The notes: a model not told the origin generated them from the sequence alone. Counted from the stretch's first letter, positions 34,331-47,700 are shown. The stretch is 64,000 nucleotides of DNA from Asterias amurensis (GCF_032118995.1 NC_092665.1:5017501-5081500), one strand, 5' to 3'. Program-made: numbers and translations.

Positions 34331-35323
34331 ATGAAGATTACCATAGCAACAGTGACCCTTTTTCTTGGTATTTTGCAAGTTCCGTTCATGGTGGCTAAAA
34401 CAGCAGTTTCACCTGATCCGGAGACGACGTGTAATTCCTGCTGCCGGGGCCCAGCCGGTATACCGGGAATTCCCGGGTCGAATGGGAACCATGGTCAAGG
34501 GCTTGTAGGGTCCCCTGGTGAGGTAGGTCAACCCGGGGCTAAAGGAGACATGGGGTCAGATGGACTAGTTGGTGAGCCAGGCGCTAAAGGGGATACTGGA
34601 CTTAAGGGAGATCAAGGAGTCGGTCAACCAGGGAAACAAGGACCTCAAGGTCTGCCTGGGATGAATGGTCTGAATGGGGAGAGAGGTGAACCTGGACCAG
34701 CTGGACAGACTGGTGAAGCAGGTGAGCCCGGGGGAAATGGAGACATCGGGTCAGATGGACTGGTTGGTGAGCCAGGCGCTAAAGGGGATCATGGACTGAA
34801 GGGAGAGCAAGGAGTCGGCCAACAGGGCAGAAAAGGACCTCGAGGTCTGCCTGGGATGAATGGTCTGAAGGGTGAGAGAGGTGAACCTGGACCAGCTAGA
34901 CAGACTGGTGAAGCAGGTGAACGTAGTTTGCGACGGTCCGCCTTCACTGCAGTAAGGAATACCGGCTTCAACCCTCCATCCGCCAATGGTCCTTTGCCCT
35001 TTGAAGAGTTATTGTTTTCAGAGGAAGGGACTGATTTCAACTTGAATAATGGCACGTTTACGTGTAATGTGCCTGGGGTATACGTATTGATGTTCTCAGT
35101 CCAGAAACCATCAAGTGGGTCTTACCTATATGTCAAGCTGAGGAAGAACGGTAACACCATTGTAAAAGGGGGTGTACGCGATGCAGATTTTCATCATGTG
35201 AGCAGCAGTGCAGTGATTCCCCTGCACTATGGAGATCAAGTTCACTTAGCTGTAAACGGTCAAGTATATAGTGACTCTACCCATTACACGTCTTTCACTG
35301 GATTCCTGCTGTACGAAATCTAA
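34331..35323 (+). CDS. C1q-2: collagen-like / C1q-domain protein, 330 aa
   Basis: Same architecture as C1q-1: signal peptide (1 to about 24), CNSCC cysteine cluster (34-38), Gly-X-Y rod, C1q head (about 201-330). The rod is roughly doubled: residues 71-132 and 136-197 are a tandem duplication of a 65-residue (195-nt) unit, each with [14 protein letters not shown] and GLPGMNGL. In the second copy Gly is replaced by Arg at residue 190 (GPARQT instead of GPAGQT), breaking the triplet pattern. The Cys just before the head in C1q-1 and C1q-3 (GECSTRR) is lost here (GERSLRR). The start is the ATG directly after the acceptor; an upstream in-frame ATG at 34289 is intronic. Confidence 0.92.
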   Translation: MKITIATVTLFLGILQVPFMVAKTAVSPDPETTCNSCCRGPAGIPGIPGSNGNHGQGLVGSPGEVGQPGAKGDMGSDGLVGEPGAKGDTGLKGDQGVGQPGKQGPQGLPGMNGLNGERGEPGPAGQTGEAGEPGGNGDIGSDGLVGEPGAKGDHGLKGEQGVGQQGRKGPRGLPGMNGLKGERGEPGPARQTGEAGERSLRRSAFTAVRNTGFNPPSANGPLPFEELLFSEEGTDFNLNNGTFTCNVPGVYVLMFSVQKPSSGSYLYVKLRKNGNTIVKGGVRDADFHHVSSSAVIPLHYGDQVHLAVNGQVYSDSTHYTSFTGFLLYEI

Positions 35324-35940
35324 ATCGAACATACAAACACACGGAAACGTTTAAATGTTTTAGACAACGATTTAAATAAACTAATATGCAACTATATAGT
35401 TTTTACAATTATAATAATAATGAGTTAATCGTGGAAAATCGAACGTGTGTTTAGATGAATCGAATAAAATTACTTTATTATTAATTGTGTTATTATTTGC
35501 AGGACAATAAGTATGGAAAAGACGTTTTATTTGAACACTTGATTTTGCAAACGTGTATTGTGACAAAAACTTTCAACGTGTTTTTGTCACGTAAACAGTG
35601 CTATAAATATCAGTTCATCCCTTTTTTTGAGTTTATTACATTTACGTTTAAATGTTTTAGACAACGATTTAAATACACTAATATGCAACTATATAGTTTT
35701 TACAAATATAATAATAATGAGTTAATCGTGGATAATCGAACGTGGATTTAGATGAATCGAATAAAATTACTTTATTATTAATTGTTTTATTATTTGCATG
35801 ACAATAAGTATGGAAAATACGTTTTATTTGAACACTTGATTTTGCAAACGTGTATTGTGACAACAACTTTCAACGTGTTTTTGTCACGTAAACAGTGCTA
35901 TAAATATCAGTTCATCCCTTTTTTGAGTTTATTACATTTT
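35324..35940 (+). repeat. Tandem duplication in the C1q-2 3' UTR/flank
   Basis: A block of about 297 bp beginning ACGTTTAAATGTTTTAGACA occurs twice (about 35348-35640 and 35645-35935). C1q-1 and C1q-3 have it once. The first copy has the AATAAA at 35375-35380; the second reads AATACA at that place. Confidence 0.8.
35375..35380 (+). terminator. C1q-2 polyadenylation signal
   Basis: AATAAA about 52 bases past the stop. A second AATAAA lies at 35462-35467. Confidence 0.7.
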
Positions 35941-36711
35941 CTGTAAAGTTTGAAATTTCTGCAGCCTGTAATTCCGTCCGAGGGTGCAGTGATGAGTCCT
36001 TGAAACCATGATGAGTCCATAAAATGCAAAATTAAACTACGCAACAAAAACTGACAGTTTATTAAACAGTACATACAAAACTTCAGATTCCTTGATACAG
36101 ACTCAGACTTATAATTCATTGTGGCCTCCGATTGTGCCGGCAATTTTATTTCAAACATTTTAAATTGGTTGAAAAAGCTGTACCCTGTTAGGGCAACAAA
36201 ATACAAATAATTCACCTAACAACTGGTAACGGTTGTCTTCTGTTGATATATTCGTTAATGTACAATACTTAAACTAACGACAACTTGTGATAAAAAACAA
36301 ATTGCGTTGTAAAGTTACCAGAAAACATTTATTTTGTGTCGCTTTTTGAACACGTTTCGATATGGAGAAATATTTAATTTTTCGTCGTAGTTTGAGCGTT
36401 TCTTTGTTTTCACATGAGAAAGCACTTGTTTAATGCAGATGGAACATTGGGTATTCGTTTTGAATCACTTTCGTATAAAACGTTTGATGATGTCACGACT
36501 AACATGTCAAAGAGGGGAAAATATATTACACTTACAGCGATTCATTAAACCGTCACATCGGCATGAAACCAATACACCATCTTAGTGTGAATTTGGAAAA
36601 TAAAAATGTCCTCACTTCGACCGTGACTTAATTATTCGGAATATGAGCTGATTACACAATGTCGCATTTTACCTTACACAGAAAGGTTTCGTTGACAGTA
36701 ATATTGTGACC

Positions 36712-37770
36712 CACTCTGTGATTTTTGTTAGAACTATATTTGCATGGTATAGCCTGTTGGGGGTAAAAAATATTCTTATAAAATAGCACTATATGTAAGC
36801 TTTAATATGATGCATAATGTTAACATGTTTCCAAGAAGTAAACCAGACATATTAATAAATAACCTGAGCACATGCAAATTTATTAAAAATGGGGTCGAGT
36901 TTAAAGGGTTAAAGTCATCTGGAAATATAATTTATTTTTCTTCAAACATTAGAATATATGTTAATGAACAATAACATAATTTGTTGAGTTATTGTTTGTA
37001 ACGATTTACATGTTTAAAAAATAGATAAAGTTGTTTGGGGTGACTCCGCCTACCCCTTTTGTGACGTCAATCGAGGCAGACTTTGCCTCGATCGTACATT
37101 GAACACACGTACGTGCAATTACATGCAAGTTCTAGTTTTTACGTTTCGAAAAAAAAGTTTATTTCTTGCATTTTGTCGGCAATGTCGACCACGTGTATTG
37201 CTGCTGGAGGCAGCAAAATAACTAAAAATGGAGTCAGTTTGCAAAGTGGTTCGGTCCGACGTCTTTTCCAGCGCTGTGCAGCAAACACTTTGAGCCGTCC
37301 TGCTTCAAATATCGCGCCTCGATTGACGTCACGAACAGCGCCCTCTCGGGTCGGGCCTACTTTTAATTTTTTTAATTATGGAAACTAAATTTGTAGAACC
37401 TTAGTTAAATGTTTATTCGTATTCTACTCATCAAACACACATATTTTAGTGAGTGACAAAAGCTTTATTTTGACAAAATACCACTTCCAGGTGACTTTAA
37501 ACACACTGGTATTTTAGCAATAACGCTCTGAAAACAACAGTTTTGTGATCAAATTTTAGTCTTATTTGTATCCTTTTGCGCGAAAACATCACTTTACTTG
37601 TAATTCGTTTTTAACAAAAATGTATACACTGACTTATTTCAAACGGGAGTAACTTAGCAACGCGATACACCCAAAGCTTGGACATTAAACCAAATAACTG
37701 CTGCTGGTGTGTTCTTTCCAGCCCCTGCATTTGAATCAAATCTTCAAATTGTCAACATCTGATTCATTTC
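36712..37770. other. Segment found in modules 2 and 3 but not module 1
   Basis: Begins GTGACCCACTCTGTG and ends before ACGTTAAAGGTCGTC. In module 1 the flanks are joined near 15940. It contains the Kolobok-like element below. Either an insertion before the module 2/3 duplication or a loss in module 1. Confidence 0.6.
36913..37496 (+). mobile_element. Kolobok-like THAP transposon remnant (copy 2)
   Basis: TTAA on both sides (36909-36912, 37497-37500) and ends AGTCATCTGGAA / TTCCAGGTGACT. The THAP start is MSTTCIAAGGSKITKNG (first zinc Cys kept, second now Gly), and much of the domain is deleted before CAANTLSRPA. 584 bp. Confidence 0.75.
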
Positions 37771-38279
37771 ACAATTAAACAATTATTACGTTAAAGGTCG
37801 TCAAAAACACAGTGTTAATCTTTGCATTAACGCTAGAATACAAAGCATTAGTATATTACTAGATACTTGTATTTCTACAAAGCATGTTTTTGTTAAATTT
37901 AACTATAATCCATTTAGTGTATTAGACGTTAAGATATATTGCATAGTTTTAGAAATAGTGGTGTCACTTGAATGTTTTAAATACATTGAAAGAATGAACA
38001 TTAACGCCGTATCAATTGATTGTTTTGGTTTTTGTGTTTTGCGTATTTAGTTGATATTGAAGTAAAATGATTGGTAAATACAATTTGCAAGCTGAACTAA
38101 TTTTCCTCACACTGTTTTACTCATTTTTGCCAAAACCTACAACACCTCAGCAAATAAAATTTAAGGGAAACTTTTTACCGTTTTACCTTCAAACATTGCA
38201 AGTTAACCGTAAATCAGTGAACATTGATTTTGCGTCCTTCTACAAAAAGTACACAAACCCTAAAAACTTGTCAGTGGGA

Positions 38280-39138
38280 AGGATGAACAGGGAATGGGTT
38301 TAAATAACGTAGGAATGGGTGGCCCAAGCATTTTGGCCGGGATTGTAGCCCCCGTTGTCGGAGGAACAAAACTCGGCTTATTTGACTGGCGACAGAACAT
38401 GTTGTTTTCTGTTTGCTTCCGAAAAACTGCAAACAAACGAAGTGACCTGGCCCCTCCTGTCTTCCCCAGACTGGTATGGGCCGCGGTTAACGAATAGCCG
38501 GAGTGCTATGAATTTTTCCTCGGAGTATCTGATATCAATACAGTCTAACGCAGATGGAATCAAAAGAGGGTGCTTTCAGAATTAAGAAACGATCAGGGTC
38601 ACCGCTCACTGTAAAAGGATGAAACTATCTCCAAGGGACAGAAATCTCATGCCACTACAAGGGCCACGCGCAATTCTCCAGGACTAGGCGCCCGGATGGG
38701 TTGCCGGTGTCTCAGTGAAATCAGTGCTGCCGGAGATTCTTTCCCCTGTTTGAGACACAAACATGGGCTGAGTGAGGGTGATTTAACAGAGGGCGCTACC
38801 ACAAGTAGTTTGTAACAAGTTTGCCGTATAAGGGGGAGGGAATTTTGGGAGAACATAATCTCCTGACACACCTGCCTATAATGGGGAAAGAATCTCCGGG
38901 GACAGATTTCCATTAAAAACACGGGCCCAAGGCGGAATCCTGCCTTACGTGTTAAACAATCAAAATGACTCCAATCTCATCCAAAAGTTGTAAATAGTAA
39001 ATACATTTTGTTCGCAATGTGTTCATTTAATTTGTTTTGCTCCATTGAATATTCTTGTTTCCCAAAAGCATTTGTGCGGAAGTAGACTCTGAGAAAACAA
39101 AAAATACAATTGAAAATCAGTTTAAAATTACCCTTTAA
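38280..39138. other. Shared 3' region and repeat R, module 2 (ALP side)
   Basis: Matches 21800-22647. CCGGAGATTCTTTCCCC near 38738 is reversed near 38883. No gene. Confidence 0.6.
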
Positions 39139-39455
39139 GGGCAAAGGCAGGACACATTAGGAAACTTTCAAGCACTAGTCACGTCTTATCGTAAATTAAC
39201 AAACCCGTGAACATTAATTTGAGCTCAATTGTCCGTCGAAGTTGCGAGAGAATAATGGGAAGACACCCCTTGTCGCACAAGTTGTGTGCTTTCAGATGCC
39301 TTGAACTTGAGACCTCAACAATTCCAGAAAGTACTTCTTCTCAAAAACTAGTTTTCTTCAGAGAGAGCCGTTACTCACAATGTTTTATACTATTAACATC
39401 TCTCCATTGCTCATTACCAAGTAAGGTGTTTATGCTTACAATTATTTGTTGAATT
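39139..39455 (+). mobile_element. TTAA-MITE subfamily B (module 2, 3' side)
   Basis: TTAA at 39135-39138; the right end is degraded as in module 1. Confidence 0.75.
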
Positions 39456-41669
39456 TTAAAAGGTATTAGAAAATGCTTCAAAACAACAGAATTTAGCCAT
39501 TAACTTAAGGTTTGGTGTAACGTACCCCAGAAAAGGTGTCTTCAAATTAAAATCATCAGTTTGTTGAAAAAAAATTGTTAAAGCTTGACTTGAGTAGTAT
39601 AGTAAAACGTATTATAAAACGTATATTAAAAGCAATACACAACTGGCCTTATGTTGCTTTATGTGCTTGCAAATTAGTCTGTTCTGACAAAATACATTAA
39701 AATTGACAATGTATTATTTTTTTCTGACCTTGTTTGAGGTAACAATTTAATTTAAAATTTAATAAATGTATGTTCAATGATAAAAAGCGAAACTACCATT
39801 GGAGTTTTGAGCCAAGGGGGCAATGATGTGTCATAGAAACAATTAGGTGATTTTTTTTGCTCGAATAAGATGAACATGTTATGTTTATTTAAACAAAACT
39901 AACTTCGGTGTGCTAGTGTAGTCAACACATTCACTTTGCTTACCAATCGGGCACTTCGAGCCGGATGGTGGCGCATTACTTCTTCCTTTTAGTTTGTTTA
40001 AGTTTACAGATTTTAGTGATTGGTAACTGTAAATGTAATCATTCGATAAATATGTTATGGGGATTGATAAAAAGTGATCAGACAGAAACAAAATCACACT
40101 ACAATTGCACGCACGTTAATCTCCCCCAGCTGATGGCTCTGTGGTGCCCGGAAGCTCAGTGGTGACCTTATCATCGTGAGACTTAGGCCGTGTCCGAATG
40201 TTTCGGCTGTGGCCGCTGGCTGCGACCGCGGCTTTGGCAGCGTCTAGCGGCCGTGGCATGACTTGGCCAACAAAAACATTCGGACGCGGCTGTGACTTCG
40301 TGTGCGCGCCCTCAAGCGGTGAAATGAGTGTTTGCATACGTCGTACATGTGTTGTTTCGTCTGCTAATGCAAACAAACAACATGCACGATTGGACTGAGT
40401 GATGTGAACGGCGTGAATTTTGAAGTTGGGGGGGGGAGGGGCTCAATATTTCTCTATTTCTACCTCTCAAGTAGAATTTTAGTTTAAATCTATTTGTTGA
40501 AGTATAGTGTCATGTTTTATTTAGGGATTTCAACATTGAAAAGTGAACAATTAACACATTTCTTTTATAAACACCAAAATAAAACAACCTTTTTAAAATA
40601 AATTTATTTTGGTTGACCCAACCATGCCCAACTGGTGTGTAATGATAATCAAGCACTGTTATACTAGATGCTTTCTGAGTCCTGCAGGAAAGAATTCACA
40701 GGCTTACTACTCGGGTGAGTTTAACCCAAGACCTCCCGCATAATTATTAGAGCAGATCTACACCAGATGTCAAGAGACCAGTTCGATAATAATGTTTATT
40801 GACAATGGGTACAGCAAACAATTTAAAATAAATGTAATCCTACCTCAGTAATTACTTAGCCTGTGGATTTTCCCCCCTGCAGAAATAAGAAACCCCTGAC
40901 AGTGCTTTCATCAGTGTTCTAATATTCTTGCAAAACCTAGTATTACATCTATTTTAATTAAACAATATTGTAGGTCCAATGGGTGGGTGGGGCGATTGGG
41001 TGGGAATTGATGTGGATTACTGTGGAGCACACCCCTGTCCCAGACTACCAATAATCACACAATCAACAATTAATTAAGACACAGGAGATAAGTTTAACTT
41101 TTGAGACGTGAGGTATATTTTCACCAGCTCTGCCTTTTATAGGCCAACATAATACAAGTTTATAGAGCATTGCCCATAGTTTAACCAATTAGGAGATAAC
41201 AGTGCGAGAACACGCTCTTCACTGCGCATAATGACCGGGTTGGTGGCTGGTGCTGTTAACGGTCTTCGCACTGTTATTTCCATTAGTAAATACCTTTTTA
41301 ACGAAATAAACAGCTTAAGTGTCAATACGTCACGCTATGCATACGATCAGTCAGTTCAAAAATTACATTGAAAACTTCGCGTGTGCAAAACCAAAAACAA
41401 AAACATTTCACCTAACCTTATTGACTTAAATTCGTTATCACAATCGCGAGAGTGCAATACAGAAAAATATAGTGCATCTGCGTCCCATCAGCCTGGTTGG
41501 ATATGGAACGCATATAAGGAAGTGGTATATTTATCTGTATTCTACTCACGCTTTTTTGATAACTTGAAACTATCATCCGTTAATACATCCCCTTGTGATC
41601 AGATTTTGACCAATCAGTACCTGGAAACTGTCCAAGGTATTTATTAATCAAACTAAAAGGCCAACTTAA

Positions 41670-42134
41670 AGACACTGGACACCATTGGTAATTGGTGTAT
41701 TTCAACATTTGATAAAATAACAAATCTGTGAAAATTTGAGCTTAATTGGTCTTCGAAGTTGCGAGATAACTATGAAAGAAAAAACACCCTTGTCACACAA
41801 AATTGTGTGCTTTCAGATGCTTGATTTTGAGACCTCAAAATCTAGTTCTAAGGTCTCGAAATCACATTCGTGAAAAAGTTACATCTTTCTCAAAAACTGA
41901 GAGAGCTGTTTCTCACAATGTTTTATACTATCACTAGCCTTGCTCAAGGCAGTCGCATCATTCACTCCGAAAAAGACGCCGTTGTAAACCCACCCGTATA
42001 CACTGTGCGTGGTGCGTTTAATCACACCACACGACCCACCCGTATACAGTATCACCCTCTCCTCATTACTCGTTACCAAGTAAGGTTTTATGCTAATAAT
42101 TATTTTGAGCAATAACCAATAGTGTCCACTGCCT
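41670..42134 (+). mobile_element. TTAA-MITE subfamily A inside the Harbinger-like element
   Basis: Exact TTAA on both sides (41666-41669, 42135-42138). It is itself interrupted by a 120-bp insert at about 41936-42056. Confidence 0.9.
41936..42056 (-). mobile_element. Short element nested in the MITE
   Basis: Contains GCCTTGCTCAAGGCAGTCG and CATTCACTCCGAAAAAGACG, flanked by TATCA on both sides. A relative lies in reverse orientation near 20707-20795. Confidence 0.65.
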
Positions 42135-44527
42135 TTAAAGCCGGTTTATAGTCGTTGGAAATGTTGACATCGGAAATGTTGACGCATGATTCTAAAAAAC
42201 ACGGTTTATAGACATCATCACTATGGCATATAAACTGTGTTTTTACAATCGCTGCGTCAAGATATTCATTGGGCGACCATCGCAAAACCGACTTCAAGGC
42301 CCTCATAACAATTCCTTTGCATCATTTTAGAGAGATTAGTAAAACAAGGTCACAAAATTTATTAGCATGTACAACTAGTTTGTTACTCTGAGTGAAACTG
42401 TGCCCTAGTCATAGCTGGTTTCTGAGTAGTCGAAAACCTGACTTACAGTAGAACTTAAGATGAACTTTCCAAATTCTGTATCTGAAGACGTAAGGACGCA
42501 TCTAACCCATCCTAGGACGAGTAAGAGATAGCATAATCGTACTGCTTTGTGAAATCGGCTACTGGAGTTGTTCTGCTCCATCCATCATCATGTCATATAA
42601 TACAGATGCTTATTTTTTTTTTTTTGGGTGGCTGTTCCTCCTGGTCTTACCATAAAGATCTTACCGGTCATCCTCGTACTCCTCCAAACACCAAAGATGA
42701 CAGTACACCGGGCATGGAGAGGTCATGTCTTCATAAAAGGGCCATGATATAGGCCTACGGCTGCACGTTTCATCTTCCATCCTTCCCTAGTTGAGGGGTG
42801 TTTTAATTCCTGAAGTTAAAGTATGCAAGTAATTTTCAGTTACCACCATGACAATTGTGTTTTATTTTTACCATAGCAAATATTACCAGTGAAACTGGAA
42901 AGCCCAACCTGCCCTTCAATCTCAGCTCACCCATGTGAGGTAAAAATAGACCTACATAGCTCACCCATCATGACCCAGTCCCATGGTCCTACAGTTAACT
43001 AAAATATTCTAAGAGTAAGACCACTAACCACAAGCCTCCCCCACCCAAAAAAATAAAAATAAAATCGTTATGTCACGACTGTCTGTTCGTGATTGCAATA
43101 AACAGATGACAGGAATCCCAGGATGATGACAATTTCGTACAAAACGAAACGAGCAACGCTAGGGTAGGTTTGGGTTGTGAGTTATTGTCAAAAACAAAAA
43201 ACATAAACAAAAACATTAAATTAAATGCAGGATAAAAACACACCCGAAATAGCAATACAACACAAAAAGTGTGACATAATTATCACAGGTCGTCTTTTTC
43301 TTTATCTAAACATCACTTACACTTGAAGGTTTCACCTGTAGCAGCTTTAGCAGAAGTATGTAGTCACAGTTTCTAGTCCCATCGTAAATAATGTAGCACT
43401 AGCACGTAGCAGCAGACGACACACCGTCCCGGCCACAAGCAAGTCACCTCCGCTTGTGGCTTGAAATCTGTGACGTCGCGGCCGCAGCCACGGCCGCAGC
43501 CAAAAGAAAAAAACATTCGGACACGACTTCAAAATGGCGCGCACTGCCAGCGGCCGCAGCCGCAGCCGAAGTCGAAACATTCGGACACGGCCTTACACGG
43601 TCTAGTGGAGGGAAATGGTTGATCAGCCTGGGGAGCCCCATGTGACCTTGACGTCATATTTGAAATAATATTTACAAACTGGGGGGGGGGGGGGGTCGAA
43701 CACACACACTAAGCCCACAATAACATCCGAGTATTATAAATAACGCCCTCTGTTGGTCTAACAATTGTGCAGCCTTAGTTTTAACCATGGCTTTAATCTC
43801 CTCTAATATTCGGAAAGGCGAGTGTCAAAGGTTTCCGATGATACCATGATGTACGTAGGGGGTACCGAACGACAGAACTGCGAGGAATACAAATCAGCGA
43901 TACTTCGCGCTATGCAGAAATAAAAGGGACACAAATGACGTTTAAAAGTACGTTTACTTAACAAAATCATGTTTTTGTATAGCTTCATGGCTAAAATTAA
44001 GTTATCTGAATATCGACCATGAAAATATAGATCCTAAAGAAGTAGAACAAAAAACATTGTTACAAAACAAAAACCTCTCCACAACGACCCCTTCCACATG
44101 TAACCGTCCATTGCACGCTAAAGCATTGCGCGAAATTTTACTCATTTTCACAGAGCGGGTCACTGGTCTCTGGCTACCACGGCGAACAAGTATATGGACA
44201 AGGCAAGAAAACACCAGGGCTACGTTAATATAAAGATCGCAGGTTCATAAATGTCCAAGTAATTTGTTTTTGTGATTTGTTTTCATCAAACATTAAACTA
44301 AAATGTATCCAGTCAGTTTTCATTTAGCCCTGGCGGTTTTTTTGTTTTTTTTTTAACTGTATGATTCAAAAGTGATATTACTGAAAAAAAGTCGGTCTGA
44401 TTTAAGCGGGCGTAAAAAAAAGATAACAGATGTCATGTTTGGGATGTTTGTTTTACTGTTTGCAAACACTATAATCTTGGCTGTCTTTGCTACAAACTGG
44501 ACAAAATACATTCATTGAATTTCTTTT

Positions 44528-44775
44528 TCAATCTATAAACTTCCGTACGAAAGAAAATAACAGTAAAGCCAAAATGGAATTTGGTCCAGTAGAGGGCGCC
44601 CCATTGTGGCAGTTTAACCCGGAAGCATATCTGACCACGTAGGCAATGTAGTGCTGTTCATGTACCCCGTGAAAAAGATGCGACATTGGTCCATTGGCGT
44701 AAATAGTGACGTCCTCCCCACCATGAGTCTCTGAATCAATTGGGACAAGCGCTGGATGGTGAAAATCGGCAGCCT
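44528..44775 (-). CDS. ALPL: ALP3 exon 10 (C-terminus, GPI signal)
   Basis: Acceptor TTTGTGCAG|AG. Contains [20 protein letters not shown], the conserved last zinc ligand region, and ends in a hydrophobic tail then TGA. 248 nt. Confidence 0.9.
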
Positions 44776-47700
44776 CTGCACAAACAAATGATAAAACAAT
44801 GTTTATCACAATACAAGTAAAATATTTGTTTACACAAGTTAATGATTAACTCTATGAAATGGCAAAGGGGCACTTTCCCTTGGCAAAATCGTGGTTGCAA
44901 AAACTTCCCTGTAACTTTGCCAAGTGATATGTTTAAGATTTAAAATATTTCAAAAAGTCTGCATATACTCGGATTTAATTTTACTGAGTGGTGTACCTGA
45001 GTGGTATAAACCAATACTCAAAGTAATAAATTGAAGCTTTACCTGTGTTGGTATCCGTCAGATTCCGTCTCGAACCAGTACTTTTGAAGCTGTTTAACTC
45101 CTCAATTCCTCCAGGGCCGTTTGCATATGAGAGTGTTGTAAATGGCAAACCGTCATTCATCAGACCTTGACGTTTATGCAAAACCATTTTGTTGTAATTA
45201 GAATTTAAATATGAATGGTTTGACGATGAATCACCATTCACTTATAGAAAACTGAGAAGCTTGCACAACTTGTTAACATTACCTACTGGTCAGAATTCAG
45301 TCTGCATTCGGGTAACTTAACGGAGTTTACTTTTTGTTTCAAAACATAATCAAGCTGCAGTCTACAAACAATTGGATTTATCGAAAGATATCTCCCTTTG
45401 AAAAAAGGGGAAGTAAATAAATAATAATAGTTAGAAACAGTCTCTCTTTAAATTCATTGTATACTATTTTGCATACAAATGATATTTTGAAAGATAAAGC
45501 TTTTAACTGTTCAAAGACAATGGCACTATTGGGAATTGTCAAAGACAATAACATATCAAACGTCGAAGTTGCGAGATAATAATGAAAGAAAAAACACCCT
45601 TGTCACACGAAGTTGTGTGCTTTTAGATGCTTGATTTCGATACATCAAACTCTAAGTCTTAGGTCTCGAAATCAAATTCGTGAAAAATTACTTCTTTCTC
45701 GAAAACTACGTTACTTCAGAGGGAGCCGTTTCTCACAATGTTTTACACTATCAACAGCTCTCCATTACTCGTTAGCAAGTAACGTTTTATGCTAATAATT
45801 ATTTTGAGTAATTACCAATAACAATAACATAACATAACAATTAATATTATAAGGCGCTATTCCATCAAGATCATAGCGCACTAGAAAGAAATTAACTTGG
45901 AAAAAGGTGAGTATTAAGGACTTTACGAAAAGCAGACAGAGTATTAGATTCCCTAATGGCAGTTGGGAGATTGTTCCAAATCATTGGCCCAGCCACACTG
46001 AAAGCCTTCTGATCTAAAACTTTGTTTGCTCGGGGAACATTCAAGCGAGTGATGTCAAGTGTGGACCGAAGAAATCGTGGAGGAGTGTAATGTGACAGTT
46101 AAGTGGTAACAATGAGGTGTAGTTTTGTTAAAGCATAAAAACGAGAAGAGCAATCTTAAAATGGATTCGTTCTCTAATTGGTAGCCAATGAAGTTCCCTA
46201 TATAAAGTGATGGGGTAATAAATTATGTTCTCTCAATGGTGTGGAACATATTAAACGACCTGCACTATTTTATAGTCTTTGAACTCTGTCCAATTCATAT
46301 GACGTTGCACCAAATAAAAGGAGATTGCCATAGTCAATACGAGAGAGGACTAAAGCTCTGACAACATGATGGAGAGTATCCTTATCCAGGTACCGTTTGA
46401 TTCTCCTTAAGTTACATAATTGAAAATTTGTTGATTGGCAGAGGCTAGAAACTTGCTTGCTCATTGTCATATGCGAATCAAATTTTATACCTAAGTTGCT
46501 GACAGAATCAGCAGGGTCAATCGATGTATCACCCATATGCAAAGATATCTTCGGCAGTTTCTTAAGGTTTTGGGGAGTACCAATCACAATGAACTCAGTT
46601 TTATTTCCATTGAGCTTAAGCATGTTAGAAGTCATAGTGTCCACTGCCTTTAAAATTATAATTGTGGATGAAACTTACCTCCTCTGACGAGTATTGGACT
46701 ACCACGATCAGCTGCTCCTCCTATAGAGAGTACATGGCTATGGTCGGCAGTTACAATAAATAAAGTCTCCATTTCATTGGTCATTGACATCGCCTTGGCT
46801 ACAGCCTTATCCATTGCAATGGTATCATGCAGGGCGTGGTAGGCTAACCCGTCATGATGCGCATGGTCAATTCGGCCACCTTCGTGTATAAAACCAAGAT
46901 AGTATGATTTATTTGTGTTTGAATTATTGAAATTTGATGAAAAATCTGGTAGTGTGTGTCTTGTTCGTGAAGATTGTTGTATACCTTTATCACGCTGTCA
47001 CCACCTTGGTCATGTTCCCTGTTTCCATAATTACAGTAATGAATGCTAATATTCATTGCGCAAACATGGCACGAGGCTATTATTTCGTCCAGCCTCAGTT
47101 TGGTTACAATGAGTTTGAATGGAGTAAAATCGGGATGGCCACACCGTGACAAAGCAACATCATAGACGGAGTTTTTGTCAACCAAGATTTTAAAACTAGG
47201 AAAATACATGAATACAAAGATAACAAACGTTGGCCCTAGTTTTTAAGAATGTTCGTTTGCAACCAATTGGGATGTATTCATTTTTAATTACAAGTTTGCA
47301 GCAATGTCTACTTTGGTGACAAAATCTAGTAGGTCGGTTGATGTTTTGCTATTTTTCGGCCGTCCATGCCAACCTGCGTGGTCTTGTTAGCAACAATGAA
47401 AATACATACAATCTGTGACTGAACAATGCCATCAAAGAGACAATGCAACTACTCCATAAAACGAGGTTTCAGATTGTCAATGATTTTCTTAGCCACATAA
47501 GTAAGAGGTAGGGCCTAACGACAATCTCTTGCGAAACAGCAGCAATGACACAAATAGCTCATGTAACCTTGTACAAGGCTCTTTACGCAAGCACCGACCC
47601 GCTCTGAATTCACGAACTGCATAGATACTATACTGCACGGTATATAACAGTACTTAATACCGCGGGGTCGAAGCATGGTTTTTCGAGGTTGTTGTACCTC

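Larger units (their letters stand above)
40186..43592. mobile_element. Harbinger-like DNA transposon, 3.4 kb, TTA target duplication
   Basis: The first 20 bases GGCCGTGTCCGAATGTTTCG are exactly reversed at the right end. TTA flanks both sides (40183-40185, 43593-43595), and module 1 has the empty site GAGACTTACACGG near 23710 with one TTA. A 3-bp TWA duplication and GG-starting ends fit PIF/Harbinger. Inverted ACATTCGGAC motifs near 40276 and 43512 are subterminal repeats. No transposase or Myb-like frame was found, so it is non-autonomous. It carries a nested TTAA-MITE. Confidence 0.75.

Noticed and set aside
38067-38303. 78-codon frame in module 2
   Set aside because: The module 3 counterpart near 62810-63050 has stop codons and indels, so it is not under coding constraint.
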